Source: Haloechinothrix halophila YIM 93223 (GTDB taxonomy: Bacteria > Actinomycetota > Actinomycetes > Mycobacteriales > Pseudonocardiaceae). Taken from it: a DNA stretch of 64,000 bases. The stretch is from assembly GCF_000504245.1 (NCBI RefSeq), contig NZ_KI632509.1:3329751-3393750 (forward strand). Direction: 5' to 3'. Every line of letters begins with the position of its first letter. Positions within the stretch are counted from its first letter, which is position 1. The notes below the pieces were generated by a model. It ran no database searches. It was given only the letters and a program-made list of their open reading frames with translations, and was not told where the DNA came from. This document shows positions 25,767 to 33,360 of this stretch, piece after piece. A program made the position numbers and the translations under genes.

Positions 25767-26402
25767 ATGTCCGTCGCACTGCAAGGGTCCTTGCTGGACG
25801 CCGTGGGCGATGCCACCGCGCCCGCACTGCGCCCGCTGAACCGCACCGAACGCAGCCCGCTCAGCCAGGGCGCGTGGATCGACCTGCTCCCCGGCTGGCT
25901 CACCGGGGCCGACCTGCTGTTCGACCAGCTCGCGGAGCACGTGCCGTGGCGTGCCGAACGCCGTCCGATGTACGACAGGGTGGTCGATGTCCCGAGGCTG
26001 CTCAGTTTCTACGACGAGGACGACGAACTGCCCCATCCGGTGCTCGCCGACGCGAAGTCGGCGCTGTCCCGGCGGTACCGCGCCGAACTCGGCGAGCCGT
26101 TCCGCACCGCGGGCCTGTGTTTCTATCGAGACGGCAAGGACAGTGTCGCCTGGCACGGCGACCGGATCGGCAGGGGCGACTCCGAGGACACCATGGTCGC
26201 CATCATCTCGATCGGCGCGCCACGTGACCTGCTCCTGCGCCCGCGTGGCGGCGGGCGGACGCTGCGGCACCGGCTCGGCCACGGCGATCTGCTGGTGATG
26301 GGCGGCTCCTGCCAGCGCACCTGGGAGCACGCCGTGCCGAAGACGGCCAAGCCGGTCGGGCCGCGCATCAGCATCCAGTTCCGGCCGCGCGGGGTGCGGT
26401 GA
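25767..26402 (+). CDS. AlkB-like 2-oxoglutarate/Fe(II) dioxygenase
   Basis: 211-aa AlkB-family protein expected to repair alkylated bases by oxidative demethylation. The iron site is visible as HGD in DSVAWHGDRIG with distal His in RTWEHAVPK. The 2-oxoglutarate-binding Arg lies in GPRISIQFRPRG. Substrate-lid residues are MYDRVVDVPRLLSFYDEDDELP. The ATG at 25767 fits a leaderless transcript; an upstream extension to 25689 would run through the LexA box. SOS control is inferred from that box. Confidence 0.92.
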   Translation: MSVALQGSLLDAVGDATAPALRPLNRTERSPLSQGAWIDLLPGWLTGADLLFDQLAEHVPWRAERRPMYDRVVDVPRLLSFYDEDDELPHPVLADAKSALSRRYRAELGEPFRTAGLCFYRDGKDSVAWHGDRIGRGDSEDTMVAIISIGAPRDLLLRPRGGGRTLRHRLGHGDLLVMGGSCQRTWEHAVPKTAKPVGPRISIQFRPRGVR

Positions 26403-26405
26403 TGC

Positions 26406-26591
26406 CTAACGCTCTTTCGGCATCAAGACCCACAGCGCGATGTAGAGCAGGAACTGCGGCCCGGGCAGCAGGCACGAGATCACGAACACCAAGCGCACGG
26501 TGTTGGCGTTCCAGCCGAATCGATCGGCGATCCCGGCGCACACCCCGGCGATCATCTTTCCCTCACGTGGACGGACCAGCGCATCACTCAT
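26406..26591 (-). CDS. PspC-domain protein
   Basis: 61-aa single-domain PspC protein. It contains KMIAGVCAGIADRFGWNANTVRLVFVIS followed by a hydrophobic LLPGPQFLLYIALWVLMP helix, the full PspC motif and nothing else. Such proteins are small membrane proteins tied to envelope-stress responses. The ATG at 26591 has GGAGGA directly upstream. It converges on the AlkB-like gene with only 3 bp between stops. Confidence 0.88.
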   Translation of the reverse strand: MSDALVRPREGKMIAGVCAGIADRFGWNANTVRLVFVISCLLPGPQFLLYIALWVLMPKER

Positions 26592-26669
26592 TCCTCCACC
26601 ATGCCCGAGACCGCTGTCCGCTGCGAGTGGGCGGCACCTCCGAGTGAACCGCCCCGTACGCTGGCTGTG

Positions 26670-27614
26670 ATGCGCAAACGCCTGCAGTCCCCGTTGCCGA
26701 AGCGGCATGGCCTCGATGCCGCGCGGCTGAAGCTGCCCGCCGAAGGGCCGTGGCATACGGTGCGGGACCACCTCGTCGACCGACTGCCGGTCGCGCCCGA
26801 GCGCATCGACGCGATGTTCGCTGAACAGCGCTTCGTCGGCATCGACGGCCCGCTCTCGCGCGACGCGCCGTTCGTGCCGGACTCCTTCGTCTGGTTCCAC
26901 CGGGACCTGCCGGACGAGGTGGAAGTGCCGTTCGACATCGACGTCCTGCACCAGGACGACGACCTGCTCGTGGTGCACAAGCCGCACTTCCTCGCCACGA
27001 TCCCACGCGGCAAGCACGTGCTGGAAACCGCGCTGGTGCGGCTGCGGCAACGGCTCGACCTGCCGGAACTCAGCCCCGCGCACCGGCTGGACCGGGTGAC
27101 CGCGGGCCTGCTGGTATTCGTGATCCGCCCCGAACTGCGCGGCGCGTACCAGACATTGTTCGCGAACCGCAGGGTGCACAAGGAGTACGAGGCGATCGCA
27201 CCAGTGCGCGACGACCTGGTGCTGCCGACCACGATCCGCAACCGCATCGTCAAGGAACGCGGCGTCATCGCGGCCCGCGAGGTGGCAGGCCCACCCAACG
27301 CGGAAACGCACGTCGAGCTCGTCGAACGGCGCGGCGACATCGGCCGCTACCGGATCGTCCCCACGACCGGGCGCACCCACCAGATCCGGCTGCACCTGGC
27401 GAGCCTCGGCATCCCGATCCTGGGCGACCGGTTCTACCCAACGTTGACCGAGACACCGCTCGACGACTTCAGCAGGCCGCTGCAACTACTGGCCAAGACG
27501 CTCGCGTTCACCGACCCGGTCTCCGGCGAGCATCGCCACTTCGACAGCCCCGCGAGCCTGGGGGCGTGGACGTCCTATGCGGACTGGGACCAGCCCAGCT
27601 ACGCGGCAAGGTAG
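26670..27614 (+). CDS. RluA-family pseudouridine synthase
   Basis: 314 aa. The catalytic Asp is in SPAHRLDRVTAGLLVF. Other family motifs are LLVVHKPHFLATIP, KEYEAIAPV and TGRTHQIRLHLASLGIPILGD. It isomerises specific uridines in rRNA or tRNA; the site cannot be told from sequence. The N-terminal 80 or so residues are not an S4 domain. The ATG at 26670 lies 7 nt after TACGCT, a plausible -10, and lacks a Shine-Dalgarno, so a leaderless start is likely. Confidence 0.92.
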   Translation: MRKRLQSPLPKRHGLDAARLKLPAEGPWHTVRDHLVDRLPVAPERIDAMFAEQRFVGIDGPLSRDAPFVPDSFVWFHRDLPDEVEVPFDIDVLHQDDDLLVVHKPHFLATIPRGKHVLETALVRLRQRLDLPELSPAHRLDRVTAGLLVFVIRPELRGAYQTLFANRRVHKEYEAIAPVRDDLVLPTTIRNRIVKERGVIAAREVAGPPNAETHVELVERRGDIGRYRIVPTTGRTHQIRLHLASLGIPILGDRFYPTLTETPLDDFSRPLQLLAKTLAFTDPVSGEHRHFDSPASLGAWTSYADWDQPSYAAR

Positions 27615-27622
27615 GCGGCGAA

Positions 27623-28486
27623 CTAGGTAGCGAACACCGTGAACGCCGCGACGTGCACCTCCCCATCCACCTGGAACTCCACGAACACCCGGTGCTCACC
27701 GCGCTCGTCGAACTCCACCGTGCCGCTCAGCTCACCGCCGGGCAGCGGATCACCGACCTGCTGCGTGAGCTGAACGTCGTGGGCGGCGAGGGTCATGCCA
27801 TTGAACGCCCAGATCGTCGCGTAGTTGCCGAGGTATGGTTCGAGGTCGATCGGCTTGCCGCTGCCGTCGGTGAACCGGAACCGCAGTGTGACCGGCGTGT
27901 CGACGGGTGGCTGCGCCGGACCGTCCGGACGGGTCACGGTGACGCCGCCAACCTCGACCTCCGCGCGCGGCTCCGGCATCGGCACGAACTCGGTGTCACC
28001 CGGCACCACGAATGGCGCGCCGAGCACGGTCGGGTGTTCGTCCTCCGGCTCGCCCTTCGGCACGAAGATCGTGAAGATCCGGTACTGGCCACCGTCCGGC
28101 ACCGTGATCTCGGCGCGCCAGGTGTCACCGTCGAGCGTCGGAGACACCCGCTGGTAGGCGGACGTGTCGTCGCGCAGTACCAGCAGGTGCATCCGCTTCG
28201 TCCGGTACGGCAGGTACTCGGTCTGCGGCCTGCCGGACGGGTTGAGGATCTGGAACTCGACCGGCACCCGCTTCCCGGTCTCCCCCGGGAGGACGCCGGC
28301 TGCCAGGCGATAGCCGGTGTGCGACGTGGCCAGCCCGTCACCGTGGACGATCACGCCGTCCGACTCGGGTCCCTGCGGGTCGTCCCCTGAGCGCACCGCG
28401 GCCGTGATCAGGATGCCGACCAGCACGACACCGACGACCCCGAGCACGATCTCGTACCGCGCGGCGATGGCGCGCAATACCGCCAT
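27623..28486 (-). CDS. Membrane-anchored Ig-like/extracytoplasmic protein
   Basis: 287 aa. One N-terminal transmembrane helix (about 12-31, IVLGVVGVVLVGILITAAV) is followed by an exposed beta-rich region. Two immunoglobulin-like modules are suggested by alternating strands. The second (about 190-285, TPVTLRFRFTDGSGKPIDLEPYLGNYATIWAF...) resembles copper/metal-associated YtkA-like domains. It starts 1 bp after the stop of the choice-of-anchor-B gene, so the two form an operon. The function is unknown; cell-surface partnership with the upstream secreted protein is inferred. Confidence 0.7.
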   Translation of the reverse strand: MAVLRAIAARYEIVLGVVGVVLVGILITAAVRSGDDPQGPESDGVIVHGDGLATSHTGYRLAAGVLPGETGKRVPVEFQILNPSGRPQTEYLPYRTKRMHLLVLRDDTSAYQRVSPTLDGDTWRAEITVPDGGQYRIFTIFVPKGEPEDEHPTVLGAPFVVPGDTEFVPMPEPRAEVEVGGVTVTRPDGPAQPPVDTPVTLRFRFTDGSGKPIDLEPYLGNYATIWAFNGMTLAAHDVQLTQQVGDPLPGGELSGTVEFDERGEHRVFVEFQVDGEVHVAAFTVFAT

Positions 28487-28487
28487 A

Positions 28488-30134
28488 TCAGAACCGCAGC
28501 GACCAGCTTGTCAGCTCACCGGGCTTCCCGCCATTGCGGGTGTCGGTGATCCGCAGCTGCCAGGTCCCGGACGCGGGCGACGCCGAGGCGTCCACCGTGT
28601 ACGACGGTTGCAGCGCCTCGCCGTCAGCCTTGAGCGGGTACACCGCGCCGTCCGGGGCGACCAGGTCGATGACGAGCGCGCTCGGCGTGCGGTGGGTGAT
28701 CTCCGGTGCGACCTCAAGGGCGGTTGGCGCGCTGCCGTCGATGCCGCTGACGTCGATCGCGCTGGTCACAGTGCTGCCCGCCTTGATACGGACCGAGTCG
28801 GTGCTGCTGAACTCAGTGGTCGCACTGCCGCTGAGGTCCGGCTTGACGACGACAAGGCCCTGCTCGATGCCGCTGATGATCACGGTGCCACTGTCGAAGT
28901 ACGGATACACGCTCCAGGCACCGTTGAACTCGGCGGCGTCCCCACTCGGGTAGATGTCGAAGTAGGCCACCTCGGACAGCGACCCGCTGCCCACACCGGT
29001 GACGTCCAGGATGCGGAGTCCGGCCTGGTAGTTGGCTTGGTAGACGTGGTCGCCCTTGACGTACTGGTTGTGATCGATCGCGGTCACATCAGCGATGTGC
29101 GTGCCGATGTGGGCAGGGTTGTCCAGATCGGACACATCGAAGATGTAGGTGCGGGTGCGCTGGTCACGCCGATTGTTGGACTCGTCCAGTTCGTCGTCGA
29201 GCACGAAGTACTGCTGGTCTTCGGTGAACCAGCCCTGGTGGGTGTAGTTGGCACCGCTGTAGCCGGTGCGGGACACCTGGACCGGGTTGGCCTTGTCGGT
29301 CACGTCCTCGATCGTGAGCGTGTCCTCGTTGGAGTTCATGCAGATCTCACGGCCCGCGTAGTCGGCGTCCGGGCCCGCGTAGTTCACGCACTGCGCGTCG
29401 TGGGTGTAACCGTCACCGCCCACACAGCCGGCCGCGACCGGAGACTTGGGCGTCGAGATGTCGACGATGTGCGGACCGGCATTACACGTGTCCGAACCGA
29501 CCGCGTAGGCGTAGCCGCTGTCGGTGTTGATGACAATGTTGTGCGCGGGGCCGAAGTCGTTGTAGTGGGCGTCTTCGGTGAAGGTCTGTGGCGACGTGAC
29601 GTTCCGCAGCCGGGTCAGATCGAAGACCTGCATTCCGTGACCACTGATGGCATCGGCGACAACGAAGGCGTGGTCGTTGTAGACCTTCACGTCGCGCCAG
29701 GAACTGCTGGTGCCATTGTGCGAGGGCAGGTTACCGAGGTAGACCGGCGAGGTCGGCGTGGTGACGTCGACGAACGCGGTGCCGTTCGTGCGCCCCATGA
29801 TCGCGTATTCCTTGCCGGTGCTGGCGTCGGTCCAGCCCCAAATGTCGTTGCCGTTCCCGCCGCCGATGTCCGACAGCGGCAACACGCTTTGCAGATCGAC
29901 ATTCTTACACGGATAGTCACCCGCCATGCCGTTCTCACACGGCACCTCGGCACCGGTGACCGCGGCCGTGCGTTCCGCCGGTTCGTGATCGGCCATGAAC
30001 GCGGCGATCGCAGCGGCGCCCTCCTTGGTTTCCGGGTCGTGCGCCAGCGCGGCGGGCGCACTCACCACCAGCGTTGCCGCCAACGCGGCCGCCGCCCCCA
30101 TGAGTATTCGGCTAGCCCGTCGCGTGGTGCGCAT
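28488..30134 (-). CDS. Secreted choice-of-anchor-B family protein with C-terminal P-domain-like module
   Basis: 548 aa with a signal peptide (about 1-31, ILMGAAAALAATLVVSAPAALA). A propeller of LVIVD-type repeats follows (EYAIMGRTNGTAFVDV, VADAISGHGMQVFDL, GLRILDV). The C-terminal region of about 110 residues resembles a proprotein-convertase P-domain jelly roll (ITHRTPSALVIDLVAPDG, GTWQLRITDTRNGG..GELTSWSLRF). Paired Cys residues fit an extracellular protein. Family function is unknown. The ATG at 30134 is preceded by GAGAGGAG. It is first in a two-gene operon. Confidence 0.85.
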   Translation of the reverse strand: MRTTRRASRILMGAAAALAATLVVSAPAALAHDPETKEGAAAIAAFMADHEPAERTAAVTGAEVPCENGMAGDYPCKNVDLQSVLPLSDIGGGNGNDIWGWTDASTGKEYAIMGRTNGTAFVDVTTPTSPVYLGNLPSHNGTSSSWRDVKVYNDHAFVVADAISGHGMQVFDLTRLRNVTSPQTFTEDAHYNDFGPAHNIVINTDSGYAYAVGSDTCNAGPHIVDISTPKSPVAAGCVGGDGYTHDAQCVNYAGPDADYAGREICMNSNEDTLTIEDVTDKANPVQVSRTGYSGANYTHQGWFTEDQQYFVLDDELDESNNRRDQRTRTYIFDVSDLDNPAHIGTHIADVTAIDHNQYVKGDHVYQANYQAGLRILDVTGVGSGSLSEVAYFDIYPSGDAAEFNGAWSVYPYFDSGTVIISGIEQGLVVVKPDLSGSATTEFSSTDSVRIKAGSTVTSAIDVSGIDGSAPTALEVAPEITHRTPSALVIDLVAPDGAVYPLKADGEALQPSYTVDASASPASGTWQLRITDTRNGGKPGELTSWSLRF

Positions 30135-30485
30135 GCCGCGCTCCTCTCCATTCTTGGCCGACGATCTTCCGGCCAGAGTAGAGACGAGAACGCCCGCCGA
30201 GAACCGACGATCGTCGCGACCGCGCGCACCATTTCTCCCGCCGTAATGACACATTCACCGAGACGGATCCCCGCCCGACTTTCGTCGTCGTCTCAATGGC
30301 GGTAGCGGTCCGGCGAAGATTATGGTAATCAGCCACACCGACCGACGGGCGACTCCGCTATCGGCCGCACGCCCTCACGCCTTCGAGCGAATTCACCGGA
30401 AGACACGCCCCTGGCATCGTGTCCTGCACTTTCCGCTCCGTGTTATGGTTACACGAGTTGAGTTGTCTGCCATACTCGCTGCGCA
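30135..30485. promoter_or_regulatory. 351-bp divergent gene-free region
   Basis: No coding signal is seen. It is less GC-rich than its surroundings toward the right. For the rightward gene TTACAC and CATACT (about 30470-30475) with a 16-bp spacer form a plausible promoter, and the ATG at 30486 lies about 10 nt after the -10, so it may be leaderless. Nothing definite is seen for the leftward gene. Confidence 0.45.
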
Positions 30486-31139
30486 ATGAATTCACGTCTA
30501 AGAAGCGGTATACAACATGTCCTTTCTTCCCCGCGTTGGCTCGCAACACTGGGGGTTCTCTGCTGGATAGCCGTGGCTGCCATCGAGTACTGGACTGCCC
30601 CATTACTCAATTGGTTTCCACTAGTCGGAGTTCTCGTGATTCTGTGCATGTGGGGGCTGGCTGTCCTCACGACTGTTGTCGTGACTCGGCATTTTGTCCG
30701 GAGGAAGTCATATTTGGCCGCGACACTAGCTGCCGTGACTGCTGTAGCTAGTGGTTTCTTAATCGGGTCAACAGATTGGCACACAGCTTATATCGATAGC
30801 CAGTTTGCGCTGCATAAAGCCAATTTCACCAATTTGGCTGAAGCGCACAACTCTGGCGCCATCATTGATAGCGCGCCGCTTCCGTTGACAATGCGGTACC
30901 TTTCCCTCGACGGAAGGGCACACCTCAGAACCCCTTTGGCGCGGGGATCAGGACATGCAGACACGCCTGACGTCTTGTATGTTCCCGTCTGGCAAAACTG
31001 GCGCGCGGAAGACGGTTTCGGTCTGGCTCATTTCCGGTTCAACGCTCAGCCCAGCCCAGAAATTAGCCTCATGACTGCATCGGGTGATTTCGGAAAGCCG
31101 CTTCGGCATCTGGGTGGAGGTTGGTGGGTCGTTGACTAA
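30486..31139 (+). CDS. Lower-GC three-TM membrane protein
   Basis: 217 aa. Three transmembrane helices (about 18-38, 41-67 and 76-96) are followed by an extracytoplasmic domain of about 120 residues ending in a Gly/Trp-rich tail (LGGGWWVVD). I recognise no family. Codon use differs strikingly from the neighbours, with many A/T third positions (ATT, TTG, TTT, ACT), suggesting recent acquisition. There is no clear RBS; the promoter spacing suggests a leaderless mRNA. Confidence 0.7.
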   Translation: MNSRLRSGIQHVLSSPRWLATLGVLCWIAVAAIEYWTAPLLNWFPLVGVLVILCMWGLAVLTTVVVTRHFVRRKSYLAATLAAVTAVASGFLIGSTDWHTAYIDSQFALHKANFTNLAEAHNSGAIIDSAPLPLTMRYLSLDGRAHLRTPLARGSGHADTPDVLYVPVWQNWRAEDGFGLAHFRFNAQPSPEISLMTASGDFGKPLRHLGGGWWVVD

Positions 31140-31346
31140 TTGCCACACAATTTCTCTGGACACCGCGTAATCCGTTGACTCTGTCGGCGGACAGCCCGGG
31201 CTGTTCATCGGGTGTAATGGGCCAAGCGCTTCGAAAGTGACAGTATCCGAGCGTGGACCGATCACAACGATCTCACCCTGCGTCAACCTGCTGCGGTCAT
31301 CTAAGAGAGCAGACGCGGGCGGATACCTCTCGGGAAGTAATGAACA

Positions 31347-31385
31347 GGCCGCGTTTCGGGTGGTGAGCGCACCCGAAACGCGGCC
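31347..31385. terminator. Strong hairpin, 15-bp stem
   Basis: A perfect inverted repeat GGCCGCGTTTCGGGT / ACCCGAAACGCGGCC with a 9-nt loop. It sits 51 bp after the (leftward) end of the broken regulator at 31436 and 207 bp after the rightward membrane gene. It is followed on the plus strand by AAGGAGGTCACCTTG, an orphan ribosome site leading to no recognisable gene. The rest of 31140-31435 holds only a 14-bp palindrome, ACAGCCCGGGCTGT, at 31191-31204. Confidence 0.75.
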
Positions 31386-31435
31386 TATCACAAGGAGGTC
31401 ACCTTGAGAGGCGGTTGCTGGGGTCCTGGCTGGTC

Positions 31436-32171
31436 TCAGTCGCGGGTGGCGCCGTTGGGCCAGATCACGGTGACGGGTAGGGCGCGTTCGCGGGCGGCGT
31501 TGACGACGTCGGCGGTGCCGCCGTAGCCGCGTGCGGGCTGCCCGTCCCACACGGCGAGCAGCTCGTCGGCCTCGTCGATCATGCGCACCGACGCGGCCAT
31601 GTGCGCATTGCTGGTCGAGGCGGTGTGGTCCAGGCGGATCACGTCGGCAGCGTGGTTGAACAGCGCGTCATAGGTCGGGTGGTGCTCGGCGGGTAGCCCG
31701 TCGCGGTACTGCTCAGCGGGCACGATCACCACCAGCTCACCGCCGGCGTCGAGCACGGCGCGAGCGAACAGCGTGTCGGCACCGTCGGCGGCATACAGCG
31801 CGGTCAGCTCGTCATCGAGGTCGGCCGCGTCGCTGGTGTAGTGCGGCAGGCTGGCGCGGAATTCCCGCACCCGGCCGGTGATGCGTTCGGAGCCGTAACG
31901 CCGCCCGATGGTGAGCGCGTCGGCCGCGAGCGCGCACCCCTCGGCGACATGCCCGGCGTCGGCGAGCGCGCGAGCGTGCCCGACGTCGCCGAGCGCGGCG
32001 AGGGTGGCGGCCTGGTAGCGGGCGCGGCACCGTGCCAGCGCCAAAACGCTCCCACTGCGACACGATGCGCTGACTCACCCCAAGGTGATCGGCAAACTCA
32101 CGCACACTCAACCGCAGCGCGAGCCGCAGCGCAGCCGCCTCGCGCCCAGACCATTCGGCTACTTCGGTCAC
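31436..32171 (-). pseudogene. Mosaic HTH / TPR / SLOG remnant
   Basis: Three pieces of what are normally separate or longer proteins. The start (to about 32045) encodes a helix-turn-helix: WSGREAAALRLALRLSVREFADHLGVSQRIVSQWERFG. The reading then shifts frame. From about 32044 a second frame gives the C-terminal TPR-like end of the same type of regulator (RYQAATLAALGDV, RYGSERITGRVREFRASLP). At DELTALYAADGADTLFARAV it runs in frame into the C-terminal half of a SLOG-like nucleotide-sensor protein (SVRMIDEADELLAVWDGQ, GYGGTADVVNAA). The missing middle of the regulator and N-terminus of the SLOG protein suggest two deletions. The 202-codon 3' frame could still be translated from a TTG. Confidence 0.65.
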
Positions 32172-32279
32172 GCGCCATAGCCAATCATGCACACTCGGTG
32201 CCAGTCCAACGAACTGTGGGTGCAGGGAAGTTGATGTTCCTGCGGCTACGACGTCAGCCCTTGGCAGATGGCTGGATGG

Positions 32280-32885
32280 TCACGGCGACGACGACGTCTC
32301 GTCGAGTACCCGGCAGGCGAGATCGCGGACACCGGCGCGGATTCGGGACCAGTCGTAGCCCTCCGCTCGCAACGCGGTGTTCAGGTCGGCGTCCACCGCG
32401 GCGAGAAGCAAGTGCGCCAGATGGTCGGGGTCCGCCGTGTCCTCGCAGAGGATCGCCAGGTGACGGTGCCAGAAACGGTAGGAGCCGATGCGGTAGCGAG
32501 CACCGGGGGACGCGGTCTCGGACAGCCGGATCAGTTCCAGCTGGTCGGTCAGGTAGGAGACGTAGGCGTCGAGGAAGGCGACGGCGCGCTGCGGCGCGGG
32601 CGCTCCCGGCCCGAGCGGCGGGTCGCCGGAGAGCACCTCTCGCTGCAGCTCGCGTTCCCGTTCGTCCAGCAGTGCCGCGACGAGGCCTGACTTGTCGCCG
32701 AACCGCCGGAACACCGTGCCCTTACCGACTCCGGCGGCCTGTGCCACCGCGTCGACGGTGACCGCGTCGGTTCCGTGCTCGGCGAACAGGCGGGCGGCCG
32801 CGTCGAGCACTCGCGTTCGGTTACGTGTGGCATCGGCCCGTTCCTTCGGCGCGCTACGCGCTAGGTGCAGGAGCTCCTCGGTCAT
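32280..32885 (-). CDS. TetR-family transcriptional regulator
   Basis: 201 aa. The N-terminal HTH is RVLDAAARLFAEHGTDAVTVD with VGKGTVFRRFGDKSGLVAALL. A ligand-binding helical domain (about 85-195) follows. It is divergent from a rhodanese gene across an 82-bp gap containing two copies of CGGACCATAGTCCG, very probably its own operators. The ligand is unknown. The ATG at 32885 is favoured by the family N-terminus. Confidence 0.92.
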   Translation of the reverse strand: MTEELLHLARSAPKERADATRNRTRVLDAAARLFAEHGTDAVTVDAVAQAAGVGKGTVFRRFGDKSGLVAALLDERERELQREVLSGDPPLGPGAPAPQRAVAFLDAYVSYLTDQLELIRLSETASPGARYRIGSYRFWHRHLAILCEDTADPDHLAHLLLAAVDADLNTALRAEGYDWSRIRAGVRDLACRVLDETSSSP

Positions 32886-32906
32886 ATCCCGACCCTACTG
32901 GACATT

Positions 32907-32920
32907 CGGACCATAGTCCG
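32907..32920. promoter_or_regulatory. Operator 1 for the TetR regulator
   Basis: CGGACCATAGTCCG, an inverted repeat with 5-bp arms, 22 bp upstream of the TetR start codon. It is identical to the second copy at 32941. Confidence 0.75.
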
Positions 32921-32940
32921 ATTATGGTGACAGATGTAAT

Positions 32941-32954
32941 CGGACCATAGTCCG
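32941..32954. promoter_or_regulatory. Operator 2 for the TetR regulator
   Basis: A second identical CGGACCATAGTCCG, 13 bp before the rhodanese ATG and 34 bp (centre to centre) from operator 1. Its location over the start region would block transcription of the rhodanese gene. Confidence 0.75.
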
Positions 32955-32967
32955 GATAAGGAGAGGT

Positions 32968-33303
32968 ATGACTGAACTCATCAGCCGGGTCGACCTGAAG
33001 GCCCGGATCGAAGCCGGCACGGTGACGGTCGTTGACGCTCTCGGCGGCGCCTACTACGAACAGCAGCACCTGCCTGGCGCGGTGCCACTGCTCGAGAACG
33101 ACGTCGAGAGCCAGGCGGCTGAGCTGCTTCCCGACAAGGAAGCCACGATCGTCGTCTACTGCTCGAATCCGGCATGTGGCAACAGCCAGGCTGTCGCCAC
33201 GAAGCTGGAGCAGCTGGGCTATCAGCGTGTGCTGAAATACCGGGAAGGCATCCAGGACTGGGTTGAGGCGGGGCTTCCCGTCGAGTCCGGCGTAGCCGCG
33301 TGA
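32968..33303 (+). CDS. Single-domain rhodanese
   Basis: 111 aa, one rhodanese domain. It has VDALGGAYYEQQHLPGAVPL, then active-site Cys in VVYCSNPACGNSQAVA (loop of CSNPAC type, two Cys), and KYREGIQDWVEAGLPV. It transfers sulfane sulfur or acts in thiol-redox chemistry. The ATG at 32968 has GGAGAGG close upstream. It is controlled by the divergent TetR regulator through the twin operators; a reactive sulfur or oxidant signal would fit but is inference. Confidence 0.9.
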   Translation: MTELISRVDLKARIEAGTVTVVDALGGAYYEQQHLPGAVPLLENDVESQAAELLPDKEATIVVYCSNPACGNSQAVATKLEQLGYQRVLKYREGIQDWVEAGLPVESGVAA

Positions 33304-33310
33304 CGGCGCC

Positions 33311-33346
33311 GCTGGGCCGGGCGCTCTCGTGGGCACCCGGCCCAGC
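33311..33346. terminator. Bidirectional hairpin
   Basis: An 11-bp perfect stem GCTGGGCCGGG / CCCGGCCCAGC with a 14-nt loop between the convergent rhodanese and thiolase genes. Confidence 0.7.
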
Positions 33347-33360
33347 GCGCCGGATCGAAC

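Noticed and set aside
28317-30305. 662-codon plus-strand frame opposite the choice-of-anchor-B gene
   Set aside because: No recognisable motif; the antisense reading has a signal peptide and conserved propeller repeats.
31387-31435. Lantibiotic-like peptide after AAGGAGGTCACCTTG
   Set aside because: The reading frame continues without a clear peptide pattern and runs antisense to the pseudogene; treated as an orphan ribosome site.
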